DNA of 64,000 bases from Putridiphycobacter sp965230195 (GCA_965230195.1 OZ245997.1:4960001-5024000); one strand, 5' to 3'. Numbered from the stretch's first letter, positions 17,304 to 26,220 are shown. Numbers and translations are program-made. The notes: a model not told the origin generated them from the sequence alone.

Positions 17304-18614
17304 CTATTTTTTTCTGAAAAACACACGAATCGGCACCCCTTCAAAATTAAAGCGCTGTCTTAGTTTATTCTCAATAAATCGTCTGTAATCTTCACGGATG
17401 TATTGTGGTAAATTACAAAACAGTGCGAATGATGGCGAATGAGTTGGTAACTGGGTAACAAATTTTATTTTGATATATTTTCCTTTGACTGATGGCGGCG
17501 GATTATGCTCGATAACCTCCTGCAAAAAGTTATTTAACTCGGAGGTTGGAATTTTTTGAATTCTGTTCTCATAGACCTCCATTGTTTTTTCTAACGCTTT
17601 ATGTAATCTCTGCTTTGTAATTGTTGAAGTAAAAATTATCGGCACGTCATTAAAAGGTGCTAAAGCTTCACGCAATCCATCTTCGTAAGTCTTCACATAA
17701 TCAGGGCTTTTATCCTCAATTAAATCCCACTTATTGACCAGTACAATAACGCCCTTTTTATTTTTTTCTATGATATAGAAAATATTTAAATCCTGTTTCT
17801 GAATGCCTTCAGTAGCATCAATCATAAAAATACAAACATCAGAATACTCTATACTTCTGACTGACCTGATCACTGAATAAAACTCTACATCCTCATGTAC
17901 TTTATTCTTTTTTCGGATTCCGGCGGTATCTACCAGCTTAAAATCAAAACCAAACAACTTAAAATCAGTATCAATAGCATCTCTGGTAGTTCCCGAAATA
18001 GGCGTTACAATATTCCTTTCTTCACCTGTAATTGCATTAACAAATGATGACTTCCCAACATTTGGTTTTCCAACAACCGAAATTCTTGGAATTGTATTCT
18101 CCTCCTCTTCCTCATCAGTATCTTCAAACTCCTTAACAATTTCATCTAAAAGCTCACCTGTTCCTGAACCATTATTGGCGGAGATATTATAAACCTCACC
18201 TAAACCATAATTGAAAAACTCATAGGCATCATTGACCCTTGAAGCATTATCAACTTTATTGGCAACCACAAAAACTGGTTTATTTGACTTTCTTAATATT
18301 GCAGCTACTGCCTCATCTAAATCTGTTATCCCTGTAGTTACATCAGAAACAAACACAATGGCATTGGCCTCATCAATTGCAATTTCAACCTGCTTTCTGA
18401 TTTCTGCTTCAAAAATATCATCAGAACCTCTTACATATCCTCCGGTATCAATCACGCTAAATTCTTTTCCGTTCCACTCCGACATACCATAAATACGGTC
18501 TCGTGTAACCCCGCTCATCTCCTCAACAATGGCATTTCTTGATTTAGTCAGTCTGTTAAATAATGTCGACTTCCCTACATTGGGTCTACCTACAATTGCT
18601 ATTATATTTGACAT
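17304..18614 (-). CDS. der: Ribosome-assembly GTPase Der (EngA)
   Basis: The 436-residue protein has two tandem GTPase domains. The first carries GRPNVGKST, DTGGY and NKVD; the second carries GKPNVGKSS, DTAGI and NKWD. A KH-like C-terminal domain follows and ends IRVFFRKK. This tandem-G arrangement is unique to Der, which is needed for 50S subunit maturation. An acidic linker (about 165-175, EDTDEEEEEN) joins the two G domains. The start codon abuts the era stop, so era and der form one transcript. Confidence 0.97.
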   Translation of the reverse strand: MSNIIAIVGRPNVGKSTLFNRLTKSRNAIVEEMSGVTRDRIYGMSEWNGKEFSVIDTGGYVRGSDDIFEAEIRKQVEIAIDEANAIVFVSDVTTGITDLDEAVAAILRKSNKPVFVVANKVDNASRVNDAYEFFNYGLGEVYNISANNGSGTGELLDEIVKEFEDTDEEEEENTIPRISVVGKPNVGKSSFVNAITGEERNIVTPISGTTRDAIDTDFKLFGFDFKLVDTAGIRKKNKVHEDVEFYSVIRSVRSIEYSDVCIFMIDATEGIQKQDLNIFYIIEKNKKGVIVLVNKWDLIEDKSPDYVKTYEDGLREALAPFNDVPIIFTSTITKQRLHKALEKTMEVYENRIQKIPTSELNNFLQEVIEHNPPPSVKGKYIKIKFVTQLPTHSPSFALFCNLPQYIREDYRRFIENKLRQRFNFEGVPIRVFFRKK

Positions 18615-19490
18615 TTAATATCCGTATTTTTCTAATTTATTATCGTTCTCTCTCCAGTTCTCATCTACCTTCACAACAGTTTCTAAAAAAACCTGTTTCC
18701 CTACAAACTTCTCAATATCTTTTCTGGACTCTATTCCAACATATTTTAACTTCTGCCCCTGATGACCAATAATGATTCCCTTCTGAGTCTTTCTTTCAAC
18801 ATAGATGATTGCCCGTATTCTGATGATATTATCTTCCTCTTTATACTCTTCAACAACCACTTGTGTAGAATATGGAATCTCTTTTTTGTACTGCATGAAA
18901 ATTTTCTCCCTAATAATTTCACTCACAAAAAATCGCATAGGACGGTCCGTCAAAGTTTCCTTATCGTAAAACGGCGGGCTTTCAGGTAATAATGCAATGA
19001 TTTTATCCCAAATCAGAGAAACATTAAAGTTCTCTAATGCCGAAATAGGCAAAATCTCAGCTTTTGGTAAAATCTCAGCCCATTGAGCCACCTTATCCTC
19101 CAATTTATCCTGATCACCTAAATCAATTTTATTGATTAAAACAATAACAGGAATACTGGTTTTTTGAATGCGTTCCAGGGTTTCAGGATGATTCATGGTT
19201 TCCTCAAAAATATCAGTCATTACCAATAACACATCAGCATCTTTAAGTGCTGAATTGACAAAACGCATCATATTTTCATGCAATTTATAATGTGCACTTA
19301 ATACCCCTGGTGTATCTGAAAATACAATCTGATAATCCTCATCATTTACAATACCTAATATCCGGTGTCTGGTAGTTTGTGCCTTTGATGTAATAATCGA
19401 CAACTTCTCTCCCACCAATCTGTTCATCAACGTTGATTTACCAACGTTTGGACTACCAATAATATTTACGAATCCGGACTTATGTTGCAT
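18615..19490 (-). CDS. era: Ribosome-assembly GTPase Era
   Basis: The 291-residue protein has an N-terminal GTPase domain (GSPNVGKST at 12-20, SDTPGVL, NKID) and a C-terminal KH domain with IIGHQGQKLKYVGIESRKDI, the RNA-binding GxxG region. Era binds the 3' end of 16S rRNA and assists 30S maturation and cell-cycle control. It is first in a minus-strand pair with der, and its start lies 95 nt from the divergent initiator tRNA gene. A weak minus-strand -7 (TATTTTTG, 19516-19509) may be its promoter. Confidence 0.97.
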   Translation of the reverse strand: MQHKSGFVNIIGSPNVGKSTLMNRLVGEKLSIITSKAQTTRHRILGIVNDEDYQIVFSDTPGVLSAHYKLHENMMRFVNSALKDADVLLVMTDIFEETMNHPETLERIQKTSIPVIVLINKIDLGDQDKLEDKVAQWAEILPKAEILPISALENFNVSLIWDKIIALLPESPPFYDKETLTDRPMRFFVSEIIREKIFMQYKKEIPYSTQVVVEEYKEEDNIIRIRAIIYVERKTQKGIIIGHQGQKLKYVGIESRKDIEKFVGKQVFLETVVKVDENWRENDNKLEKYGY

Positions 19491-19516
19491 TTTTTAAAAA
19501 ATAGTTTACAAAAATA

Positions 19517-19547
19517 TTGTTTTGCAAAGAAACAAAATATATATTTG
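19517..19547 (+). promoter_or_regulatory. Predicted promoter of the initiator tRNA gene
   Basis: TTG (19517-19519), a 20-nt spacer and TATATTTG (19540-19547) match the Bacteroidota consensus. The -7 lies 38 nt before the tRNA. Confidence 0.65.
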
Positions 19548-19585
19548 CACTCGCAATTAAAAACGAAGTAATTTAAAATATATAT

Positions 19586-19658
<73 letters not shown>

Positions 19659-19663
19659 CTACG

Positions 19664-19693
19664 AAAGCCGATCAAGAATGATCGGCTTTTTTT
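19664..19693 (+). terminator. Intrinsic terminator of tRNA-fMet
   Basis: A 10-bp stem (AAAGCCGATC with GATCGGCTTT, loop AAGAAT) runs into seven T residues. It begins 5 nt after the tRNA. Confidence 0.9.
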
Positions 19694-20037
19694 GTGTTTA
19701 CTTTTCTCTTGAAACTAAGTGATAGCAAAGGTCTTCAAGCATTCTAAAAGACGATTAAAATTGAAACCAATTTGCTTTACACGAATTTTCTCGCAATTTT
19801 GAAGACTCAAATTTCACTTAAAAATTGCCCTTTTAGCGACTCCGGTAACAATACCCGGTAACAATTATTCATTTTTTGAGTAATTTTAAATGTATATTCA
19901 CCCCATAAATATATCTCTTTTGAATTCTTATTACATATTGTTTATGTTAGATGAGAACACTTGAAACTAACTCAATTAAATATGTAGATTCAATATTTAT
20001 TTGTTACAAAAAATTAAAATAGTAGCTTTATCTTTCT
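19694..20037 (+). other. Gene-free left margin of the putative island
   Basis: This 344-nt stretch has no gene. It holds a tandem repeat of CCGGTAACAAT (19842-19852 and 19855-19865) followed by ATTCATTTTTTG. A related CCCGGTAACAA plus TTCATTTTTG occurs at about 30079-30106, at the other island margin. No consensus promoter for the kinase at 20038 was seen. Confidence 0.45.
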
Positions 20038-22614
20038 ATGGCGAAAAGGTATATTTCTCTTGCTGTTCAAAATGCGCTGGTTTACTTCCTATTATTTATA
20101 GGAGGAATAACACTATTAAGTATTATTTTTCTGTCTTATAGTTCAATTGAAATTCGTGAATTGACTGATAAACGCCTCAAGCATACCCAAGAAATGGTTC
20201 AATTAAAGTTTGAAACCAATTTGGAACAACTTGTAGATGACATTAATCAGTTGTCCTATAGTCCGCTATTAAAACAGTACTTAATTAGTTCAGATATTGA
20301 TGTGTTAGATATTTTACACAACGAACATTCATCTTTTTTAAAATCAAAGCAGCATTATTTCCAAATACGTTTATTATCTACCGATATTAAAGGAAAGGAG
20401 ATTTTAAGGGTAGAACGAATCAATAGTATTATTAAGCGTTGTCCGGAGGAAGAACTTCAATATAAAGGAGAACGTGATTACTTTCAAGAGCTAATGCAAT
20501 TACCTCCTGATAGCATTTACTATTCTAAAATTGACTTAAATAAAGAAAATGGCCAATTAAGTGATCCTAGAATACCAACTTTGAGAATTGCGAAAAAAGT
20601 AGCTGTTCAAAACGGTAGGGAGTGCATCCTTATTGCAAATGTTGACCTCACTATGGTGTTTAATAATTTAAAAGCACTTACCCCTGATTCTCATGAATTT
20701 AGACTATTCAATCAAGACGGGCACTATTTAATCCACCCAATATTTGAACAGACCTTTACTTTCGAATCTGGTCAGCCTTCTTTTTTTCCATCTGAATATA
20801 ATCTTAATATTGACAAAATCAATTATAATGGCACCACACTTTCAGATGAATATGCTGTCAATTTATTTTTTAAAGTTAAATACGGCCGGCCTGGTTATAA
20901 GTTATTTGGTGGGATTAGTGTAAAAGACAAAGTTGAATTTGCATCATTTTACATTTGGAGAAGAAAGATGATTCTTATATCGGTATTCATTGCTGTACTT
21001 TTCCTTGTTGTAGCATTTATTTATATGAGAAAGCAAGCCAAAGACTTGAAAAACATCACGGAAGAACTCAAATTATTCTCACTAAATATAAAACCCAAAC
21101 AAAGCATAATACAACGAAATGATGAAATTGGAGAACTTTCAACCAGTTTTGAATCTATGTCACAAAAAATTTATGACAATCACGTTAAACTGGAAATTGC
21201 CAAGAGTAAAGCCGAAGCAGCTCACCGAGAAAAAGAGGCATTCCTAGAAAATATGAGTCATGAAATCAGAAATCCTCTTCAATCCATTCTTGGTGGAGTT
21301 CAGATTCTGGAACAAAATAAAAAACTAAATCAGCAACAACCTTTTATTAATTCCATAAAGTTTAATACCCACCAATTACATTCACTGGTTACTGATGTAC
21401 TAGATTTTGACAAACTACGTGGAGGATTAATTCACTTAAATAATAAATGGCTTGAATTAAAACCATTTTGTTTAGAATTGATAGCGACCTCTAAATATAG
21501 GGCTGACAAAAAAAATATTACCGTAAACCTTGACTTTTCAGAAGCACTTGAAATGTCAATTTTCAAATTCGACCAAATCAGACTTTATCAGATCATTAAT
21601 AACCTATTGACAAATGCAATAAAATTTACGCCTGAAAATGGTACTATAACTGTTAACGTGTCAGCTTTAGAAAATAAGTTAATTCGTTTTTCGATTATTG
21701 ATAATGGAGCAGGTATGAATGCAAATGAAATAGAATTGTTACGTCAAAGAAAAATAGGTACAAATTACAATTCTGGAGCTGGATTAGGGCTTGCAATTGT
21801 ACAAGAATTACTTCAGCTATATGACTCATCCTTACAAATAGTATCTGAGCTTGGTAAAGGAAGCACGTTCAGTTTTGACTTATTGTTGGAACGAAAAATT
21901 AGAACATCAAATAAAACCATTGCCAATGAATTGAGTGTTGCTCAAATGAAAGGAATTTCTGTTTTGGCGCTAGAAGATGATGCTGAACTGAGACAGTGGT
22001 ACAGTTATATTTTCCAGCATGCTAATATTACTTTATGTGCAACTCCAAATGAATTAAAAAATCATAGCATAAACGAATTCGATTTCATTGTTTGTGACCT
22101 TAACTTCGGTACGTACCTGTTATCAACTGATGAGATCAAAAAAACAATTTTACCACTATTAAAATCTCAGGGTAAACTAATTGTTGTTTCAGGCTCTGAT
22201 GTAAACCTGAACTTTAAACAGGCAACATCATTCAAGAAACCTGTTTCAAAAGAAGAATTGCTAACTTATATCAATGAACATCAGTTAGGAATCCTTCATA
22301 AAATCCCTGATTTTTCTAATATTGAAAAGGACTATGATTTTAATAGGTCGCTAATTAAAAATGCCATTACCATACTAATTGAAGCCTGGGAAAAAGATAA
22401 AAACACTCTCATATCTGCGGTCAATAATGAGGACAGAAAAACATTTCATAAAATCCAACATAGAATCATTAGTACTATCAGAAGGCTAAATCTGCATTCT
22501 TTTGAATCCTATTTAGAAAATATTGATTTTTCAGAAGAAAATAAAAATTTGCTTAATGAAAAAATGACTTTTTATATATCAAAAATGAAAATCTACTTGA
22601 ATACACTAGAATAA
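20038..22614 (+). CDS. Hybrid sensor histidine kinase with Cache-like sensor, receiver and degenerate Hpt-like domain
   Basis: The 858-residue protein has a membrane helix (about 12-34), an extracytoplasmic sensor (35-300) with Cache/LuxQ-like motifs (LQYKGERDYFQELMQL, YSKIDLNKENGQLSDPRIP), and a second helix (about 305-327). It then has a short linker, HisKA (FLENMSHEIRNPLQSI, His408), HATPase (NNLLTNAIKF, DNGAGM, GAGLGLAIV) and a receiver at about 639-760 with Asp687 in VCDLNFGTY and Lys in FKKPVSKE. The C-terminal 95 residues are helical with His808 in IQHRIISTIRRL, a possible Hpt domain lacking the usual HxLKG motif. Its 3' end overlaps the convergent LytTR gene by 9 nt; that regulator is the natural phosphorelay partner. 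Confidence 0.85.
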   Translation: MAKRYISLAVQNALVYFLLFIGGITLLSIIFLSYSSIEIRELTDKRLKHTQEMVQLKFETNLEQLVDDINQLSYSPLLKQYLISSDIDVLDILHNEHSSFLKSKQHYFQIRLLSTDIKGKEILRVERINSIIKRCPEEELQYKGERDYFQELMQLPPDSIYYSKIDLNKENGQLSDPRIPTLRIAKKVAVQNGRECILIANVDLTMVFNNLKALTPDSHEFRLFNQDGHYLIHPIFEQTFTFESGQPSFFPSEYNLNIDKINYNGTTLSDEYAVNLFFKVKYGRPGYKLFGGISVKDKVEFASFYIWRRKMILISVFIAVLFLVVAFIYMRKQAKDLKNITEELKLFSLNIKPKQSIIQRNDEIGELSTSFESMSQKIYDNHVKLEIAKSKAEAAHREKEAFLENMSHEIRNPLQSILGGVQILEQNKKLNQQQPFINSIKFNTHQLHSLVTDVLDFDKLRGGLIHLNNKWLELKPFCLELIATSKYRADKKNITVNLDFSEALEMSIFKFDQIRLYQIINNLLTNAIKFTPENGTITVNVSALENKLIRFSIIDNGAGMNANEIELLRQRKIGTNYNSGAGLGLAIVQELLQLYDSSLQIVSELGKGSTFSFDLLLERKIRTSNKTIANELSVAQMKGISVLALEDDAELRQWYSYIFQHANITLCATPNELKNHSINEFDFIVCDLNFGTYLLSTDEIKKTILPLLKSQGKLIVVSGSDVNLNFKQATSFKKPVSKEELLTYINEHQLGILHKIPDFSNIEKDYDFNRSLIKNAITILIEAWEKDKNTLISAVNNEDRKTFHKIQHRIISTIRRLNLHSFESYLENIDFSEENKNLLNEKMTFYISKMKIYLNTLE

Positions 22615-23316
22615 CTTGTTAAGTTTATTGTTTAAAAGTGCTTTGTATTTAGCTCCAATAGGAATTGCTGTCTCACCTATTCTTACTTCATCAGTTGAAA
22701 TAGCATCTAAAAAGTTCAAATTAATTATGTAGGATTTGTGGATTCGGATAAAATTATTGCTTAACTCATTTTCCAGTTGTTTCAAACTCATTAGGCTCAT
22801 TACCTTTTTACTGTGTGTATAAAATTGAACATAATTAGATTCAGACTTAATGTATTTTATATCCTCCTTTTTAATAATAACCGCAATATTTCCATCCTTT
22901 ACTATTAGCTGTTTTTTGTTCGAAGCAGGCGCATCAGTTTTTTGCTTTTGTCCATTATACTTCATGATACTTTTCATAAACCGTTCAGATGAAATCGGTT
23001 TCACCAGAAAATCGACAATTTGAGCAAATTCATAGGATTCCGCACCAAAGGCTTGCTCAGTAGTAATCATAATGACAGCAGTATCCTGAGGTATAAAGCT
23101 TAATATTTCTTTTCCGTTCAAATCAGGTAAATTATAGTCTAAAAATACCAAGTCAAACTGCTGACTACTCAATGCATGAATAGCTTGATTTCCATTTTCT
23201 ACTGACCAGCAACTCTCTTCCCATCCAAGTTTCGAACAAAAGTGTTTAACCAGATCACAAATCAGTGGATCGTCATCAATAATTAAACAGTTTGGTATAT
23301 GGTTTTTTGGTTTCAC
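22606..23316 (-). CDS. LytTR-family response regulator
   Basis: The 236-residue protein has a receiver domain with IDDDP near residue 13, Asp60 in VFLDYNLPD and Lys106 in FLVKPIS. A charged linker (about 120-135) leads to a LytTR domain (residues 135-236; IKKEDIKYIKSESNYVQFYT, then FIRIHKSYIINLNFL). It converges with the hybrid kinase at 20038 and overlaps its end by 9 nt, and it is divergent from the haloperoxidase gene at 23426. A 21-bp-phased direct repeat lies in the shared 109-nt promoter region, suggesting that it controls the haloperoxidase gene and possibly itself. Confidence 0.9.
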   Translation of the reverse strand: MKPKNHIPNCLIIDDDPLICDLVKHFCSKLGWEESCWSVENGNQAIHALSSQQFDLVFLDYNLPDLNGKEILSFIPQDTAVIMITTEQAFGAESYEFAQIVDFLVKPISSERFMKSIMKYNGQKQKTDAPASNKKQLIVKDGNIAVIIKKEDIKYIKSESNYVQFYTHSKKVMSLMSLKQLENELSNNFIRIHKSYIINLNFLDAISTDEVRIGETAIPIGAKYKALLNNKLNKLF

Positions 23317-23328
23317 AAATTAATTTGG

Positions 23329-23359
23329 GTCGTTCATCAATTATAATAGGTGGTACATC
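23329..23359. promoter_or_regulatory. Putative LytTR operator between regulator and haloperoxidase genes
   Basis: GTCGTTCATC (23329-23338) and GTGGTACATC (23350-23359) match at 8 of 10 positions and have a 21-bp period, the geometry of LytTR direct-repeat sites. The GTTCATC core also occurs in the repeats at 5017 and 7269. The position is 67 nt before the haloperoxidase start and 13 nt before the regulator start. Confidence 0.5.
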
Positions 23360-23425
23360 CTTTCACTAAAAACAGGACTTTAATATTAGCTATTTTTAGC
23401 CTCATAACCAATTTTTATATAATTA

Positions 23426-24925
23426 ATGAAAAAAAAATTACTCCCTATTACTTTTATTGGAATGTTATTTTTAGTTGGATGCAATTCTGACTATGAAACT
23501 AAGAATTCAATGTCAGCCAAATCCTCAACTAATTTGGTAGAAACAGAGCCTAGAGGCAAAGAAAATGTAGCCTATATTTGGGGAGAGGCTGCCTTGCAGG
23601 GTACAGCAATGGACACTGAACGATTCAAACCACGTCCAACGATCACTTCAAGGTATTTAGGTCTTATTTTCACAAGTATGTTTGATGCTTGGTCAAGATA
23701 TGATGAAAATGCAATTCCAGTTTATAATAATGAGATTGAAAGACTACCTCTGAGTGAACATACAATTGAAAACAAAGAAATTGCTATCAGCTATGCAGCA
23801 TACCGTACTTTATGTGAATACTATTATTCTGACAGTGTATATTTCTCTGGCATAATGAAGAAGTTAGGTTATGATATCAATAACCACTCTATGGATACAA
23901 AAACACCTGAAGGTATTGGAAATGTTGTTGCAAAAACAATTATTGAAGCTAGAAGAAATGATGGATCAAATCAATATGCTACACATGAAGGTTCTGATGG
24001 TATACAATACTTTGACTATACGCATTACCAACCAGTAAATGATGCGGATAATAATACAGACATTAACCGTTGGCAACCAAAGTACTTTTCGGATGGTAAA
24101 GGTGGTAGATTCGCGCCTGGTTGCTTAACTCCTTTTTGGCAACTAGTAAAACCAATTACATTAGATTCAGCTTCTGAATTCAGACCTGGTCCTCCGCCTT
24201 ATGTTGGCTCAGAACAGTTAGCTGAAGAACTAGAAGAAGTTGTAAGTATTCAAGATAATATGTCTGACCACGATAAGGCATTAGTGGAATTTATGAGAGA
24301 CGGACCTCAGTCTGTTCAACAAGCTGGGCACTGGTTAAAATTTGCGCAACATGTATCAATAAGAGATCAACACACTTTAGATGAAGATGTCAAAATGTAC
24401 TTTTTAGTTGAAGCAACAGCAATGGACGCCTTTATTGCATCATGGGATGCTAAAATGCATTATGACTATGCCAGACCTTTTCAATTAGTACACCAGTATT
24501 ATACTGGAAAAACAATTGAGGGATGGAAAGGAGAAGGCAAGGGGTTTGGTAAAATTGATGGCAAAGATTGGAGACCATATTCTCCGGCAGTATTTTTATG
24601 CCCACCTTTTCCAAGTTATGTTTCAGGTCATAGCACAGTAAGTGGTGGTTGTGCAGAGGCATTAAAGCTTTTTACCGGCTCAGATGAGTTCGGGGCTGAA
24701 GCAACTATTCTAACAGGTAAATTAACCGAAACTGACCCCGCATTTTATGGTGATTCTGTAACGCTTAAGTTTCCAACTTTTACCGAAGCTGCTGAAATGG
24801 CCGGACAATCAAGAGTAATGGGAGGTTACCATATACAGGCAGACAACGTTGCTGGATTAGAATTAGGAAGAGATGTTGCTCATAAAGCTTGGAAATTTTA
24901 TAATCATCATCTAGGTAATAAATAG
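23426..24925 (+). CDS. Vanadium-dependent haloperoxidase-like lipoprotein (PAP2 superfamily)
   Basis: The 499-residue protein starts with a lipoprotein signal (FLVGC, Cys19). The core has all vanadate-pocket residues of vanadium chloroperoxidases in order: Lys343 and Arg350 (KMHYDYARP), Ser400-Gly401-His402 (PSYVSGHSTVSGG), and Arg463 and His469 (SRVMGGYHIQADNVAG). It is therefore expected to oxidise halides with H2O2 at the cell envelope, although the related PAP2 phosphatases share this site. The bromide/chloride preference cannot be read. It is divergent from a LytTR regulator with a candidate operator between, and followed by a DoxX-like gene after a strong hairpin. Confidence 0.87.
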   Translation: MKKKLLPITFIGMLFLVGCNSDYETKNSMSAKSSTNLVETEPRGKENVAYIWGEAALQGTAMDTERFKPRPTITSRYLGLIFTSMFDAWSRYDENAIPVYNNEIERLPLSEHTIENKEIAISYAAYRTLCEYYYSDSVYFSGIMKKLGYDINNHSMDTKTPEGIGNVVAKTIIEARRNDGSNQYATHEGSDGIQYFDYTHYQPVNDADNNTDINRWQPKYFSDGKGGRFAPGCLTPFWQLVKPITLDSASEFRPGPPPYVGSEQLAEELEEVVSIQDNMSDHDKALVEFMRDGPQSVQQAGHWLKFAQHVSIRDQHTLDEDVKMYFLVEATAMDAFIASWDAKMHYDYARPFQLVHQYYTGKTIEGWKGEGKGFGKIDGKDWRPYSPAVFLCPPFPSYVSGHSTVSGGCAEALKLFTGSDEFGAEATILTGKLTETDPAFYGDSVTLKFPTFTEAAEMAGQSRVMGGYHIQADNVAGLELGRDVAHKAWKFYNHHLGNK

Positions 24926-24940
24926 TAAAATAGAAAGCAT

Positions 24941-24968
24941 GGGGAGGAGAACTACTTATCTCCTCCCC
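24941..24968 (+). terminator. GC-rich hairpin between haloperoxidase and DoxX genes
   Basis: A perfect 10-bp stem (GGGGAGGAGA with TCTCCTCCCC, 8-nt loop ACTACTTA) begins 15 nt after the haloperoxidase stop and is followed by TTGTTT. The T-run is weak, so partial termination or mRNA stabilisation is as likely as full termination. It covers a possible upstream ATG at 24939, which argues for the DoxX start at 24987. Confidence 0.65.
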
Positions 24969-24986
24969 TTGTTTAAAATTAAATCT

Positions 24987-25409
24987 ATGAATAAATTCAA
25001 GTTGCTCTCAATTTCAATAGGTATTATTTATTTTTGGTTTGGTTTTTTAAAGTTCTTTCCAGAGCTAAGTCCTGCCGAATCTTTAGCTATTCAAACCATA
25101 GATATTTTAACTTTTGATAAAATCCCTGAAAACATCAGTTATGGGATACTTGCTTTTATGGAAATAGGTATTGGAGCTGGATTGATTTTTTTTCATAGGA
25201 AGAAATTGGTAATATGGATGGCTTTAGGACACATGGCATGTACATTTGTGCCATTATTTGCACTTCCTGAATTATCATTCACCACTGCTCCTTATGGATT
25301 TACTATTATTGGACAGTATATTATGAAAAACATAGTTATTATTATGGCCTTAATCGTACTACTTCCTTCAAGGAACAAATTAGAAAAGGTCTTTTCAGCA
25401 AACAACTAA
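24987..25409 (+). CDS. DoxX-like small membrane protein
   Basis: From the ATG at 24987 the protein is 140 residues with four hydrophobic segments: LLSISIGIIYFWFGFLKFF, a segment near YGILAFMEIGIGAGLIFF, one at VIWMALGHMACTFVPLF, and NIVIIMALIVLLPS. This size and topology, with the early YFWFGFLKFFPELSPAE motif, fit the DoxX/DoxD-like superfamily. Some members associate with oxidative-stress enzymes. A longer frame starts at 24939, but that ATG lies at the edge of a GC-rich hairpin and would add a hydrophilic tail, so I prefer 24987. It follows the vanadium haloperoxidase gene and may support redox balance there, by inference. Confidence 0.72.
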   Translation: MNKFKLLSISIGIIYFWFGFLKFFPELSPAESLAIQTIDILTFDKIPENISYGILAFMEIGIGAGLIFFHRKKLVIWMALGHMACTFVPLFALPELSFTTAPYGFTIIGQYIMKNIVIIMALIVLLPSRNKLEKVFSANN

Positions 25410-25422
25410 TTTTAAATAACTA

Positions 25423-25572
25423 CTAACCCCCCTTCCCAAAAACAGAAAAATTCTTCGAAGCAGCCATCAATTGCTTATCATTAACATAGTGCTTTTTCAA
25501 AACTTCAATTTCTGAGTGATTGCTAATAAGAGGGGCTTTATCGCCGAGTTGTTCAACCAGTGGCCGTCAGGT
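25423..25572 (-). pseudogene. Remnant of a tyrosine recombinase (integrase) C-terminus
   Basis: On the minus strand an open stretch ending in TAG (25425-25423) encodes LVEQLGDKAPLISNHSEIEV followed by LKKHYVNDKQLMAA. The NHSEIEVLKKHYVN segment has the spacing of the tyrosine-recombinase box II (His, then the Tyr nucleophile, as in LGHSSIEVTxKHYV). A TGA at 25569 interrupts the frame upstream; in another frame the same bases read LTATG, resembling the RxTGA part of the box. No N-terminal half remains. Assignment is by motif only. Confidence 0.5.
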
Positions 25573-25584
25573 AAGTTTTTCTGA

Positions 25585-25851
25585 GATGTTTTTGATGCCA
25601 GCAAAGGAGCATATGCACCGGTTGAACCTTTAGAAAATGGTCAAGCAATTATTACCAGTAGTGAAGCACTTGCCCTAAATAGTAACACTATTGCTAATAT
25701 AGATTTGATTGCGGATTTAAGAATTGGTAGTGCTTTGCCTGCTCAAATTGCAGTTGTGGTTTGTACGGGTATTGTTTTTAGTCAGTTAATCAACGGGACA
25801 TATCATGAAATGAATTCTGGCCAAGCCATGGTTGTTCAGCGGGTTGCATAG
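25585..25851 (+). pseudogene. Start-less coding remnant, unknown family
   Basis: The frame is open for 88 codons from a stop at 25582 to TAG at 25849-25851, with no suitable early start codon. The encoded sequence (ASKGAYAPVEPLENGQAI ... RIGSALPAQIAVVVCTGIVF ... NSGQAMVVQRVA) has natural protein composition and looks like the C-terminal part of a former gene. I do not recognise the family. It abuts the recombinase remnant on the opposite strand. Confidence 0.4.
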
Positions 25852-26220
25852 GTTCAAGATTATTATTACATCTATTAAATTCCTGGGGTTTAGTTTTTTT
25901 TATGAAGCTGAAAAGAAATTTCCAGTTGATATGGATAAGATTGATTTTTAGAAACTGGAAACGACCATGTTTTTGAAGTTGATGGAGGAGATTTGTTTAT
26001 AATGGCTTATCGGAAGCCGAAAATGAAATTGATTTTTTTGTCTTGTCAAAGACTGTTGAAATGCCCATAAAAATGAAGACTTACCAGACCCATATGAACC
26101 TATTACACTAAATGAATGATACCCCTTATTTAAACAGGGCTTTTCCTATGTGAATTTTAAACATTTTTTATTATTTGAAATGGATTATATACCTATATTG
26201 TATTTCAAAATCAACCTATT
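25852..26220. other. Decayed coding debris upstream of the TPR gene
   Basis: No intact gene. Short protein-like pieces occur in changing plus-strand frames, for example a piece reading EAEKKFPVDMDKIDF before a stop near 25950, and one reading SEAENEIDFFVLSKT then VEMPIKMKTYQ near 26012-26080. This suggests one or more genes broken by frameshifts. The last 60 nt form the AT-rich leader of the gene at 26221. Confidence 0.4.

Noticed and set aside
24939..24986. Longer DoxX start at ATG 24939
   Set aside because: The extra 16 residues would be encoded by a GC-rich hairpin and precede the natural hydrophobic start.
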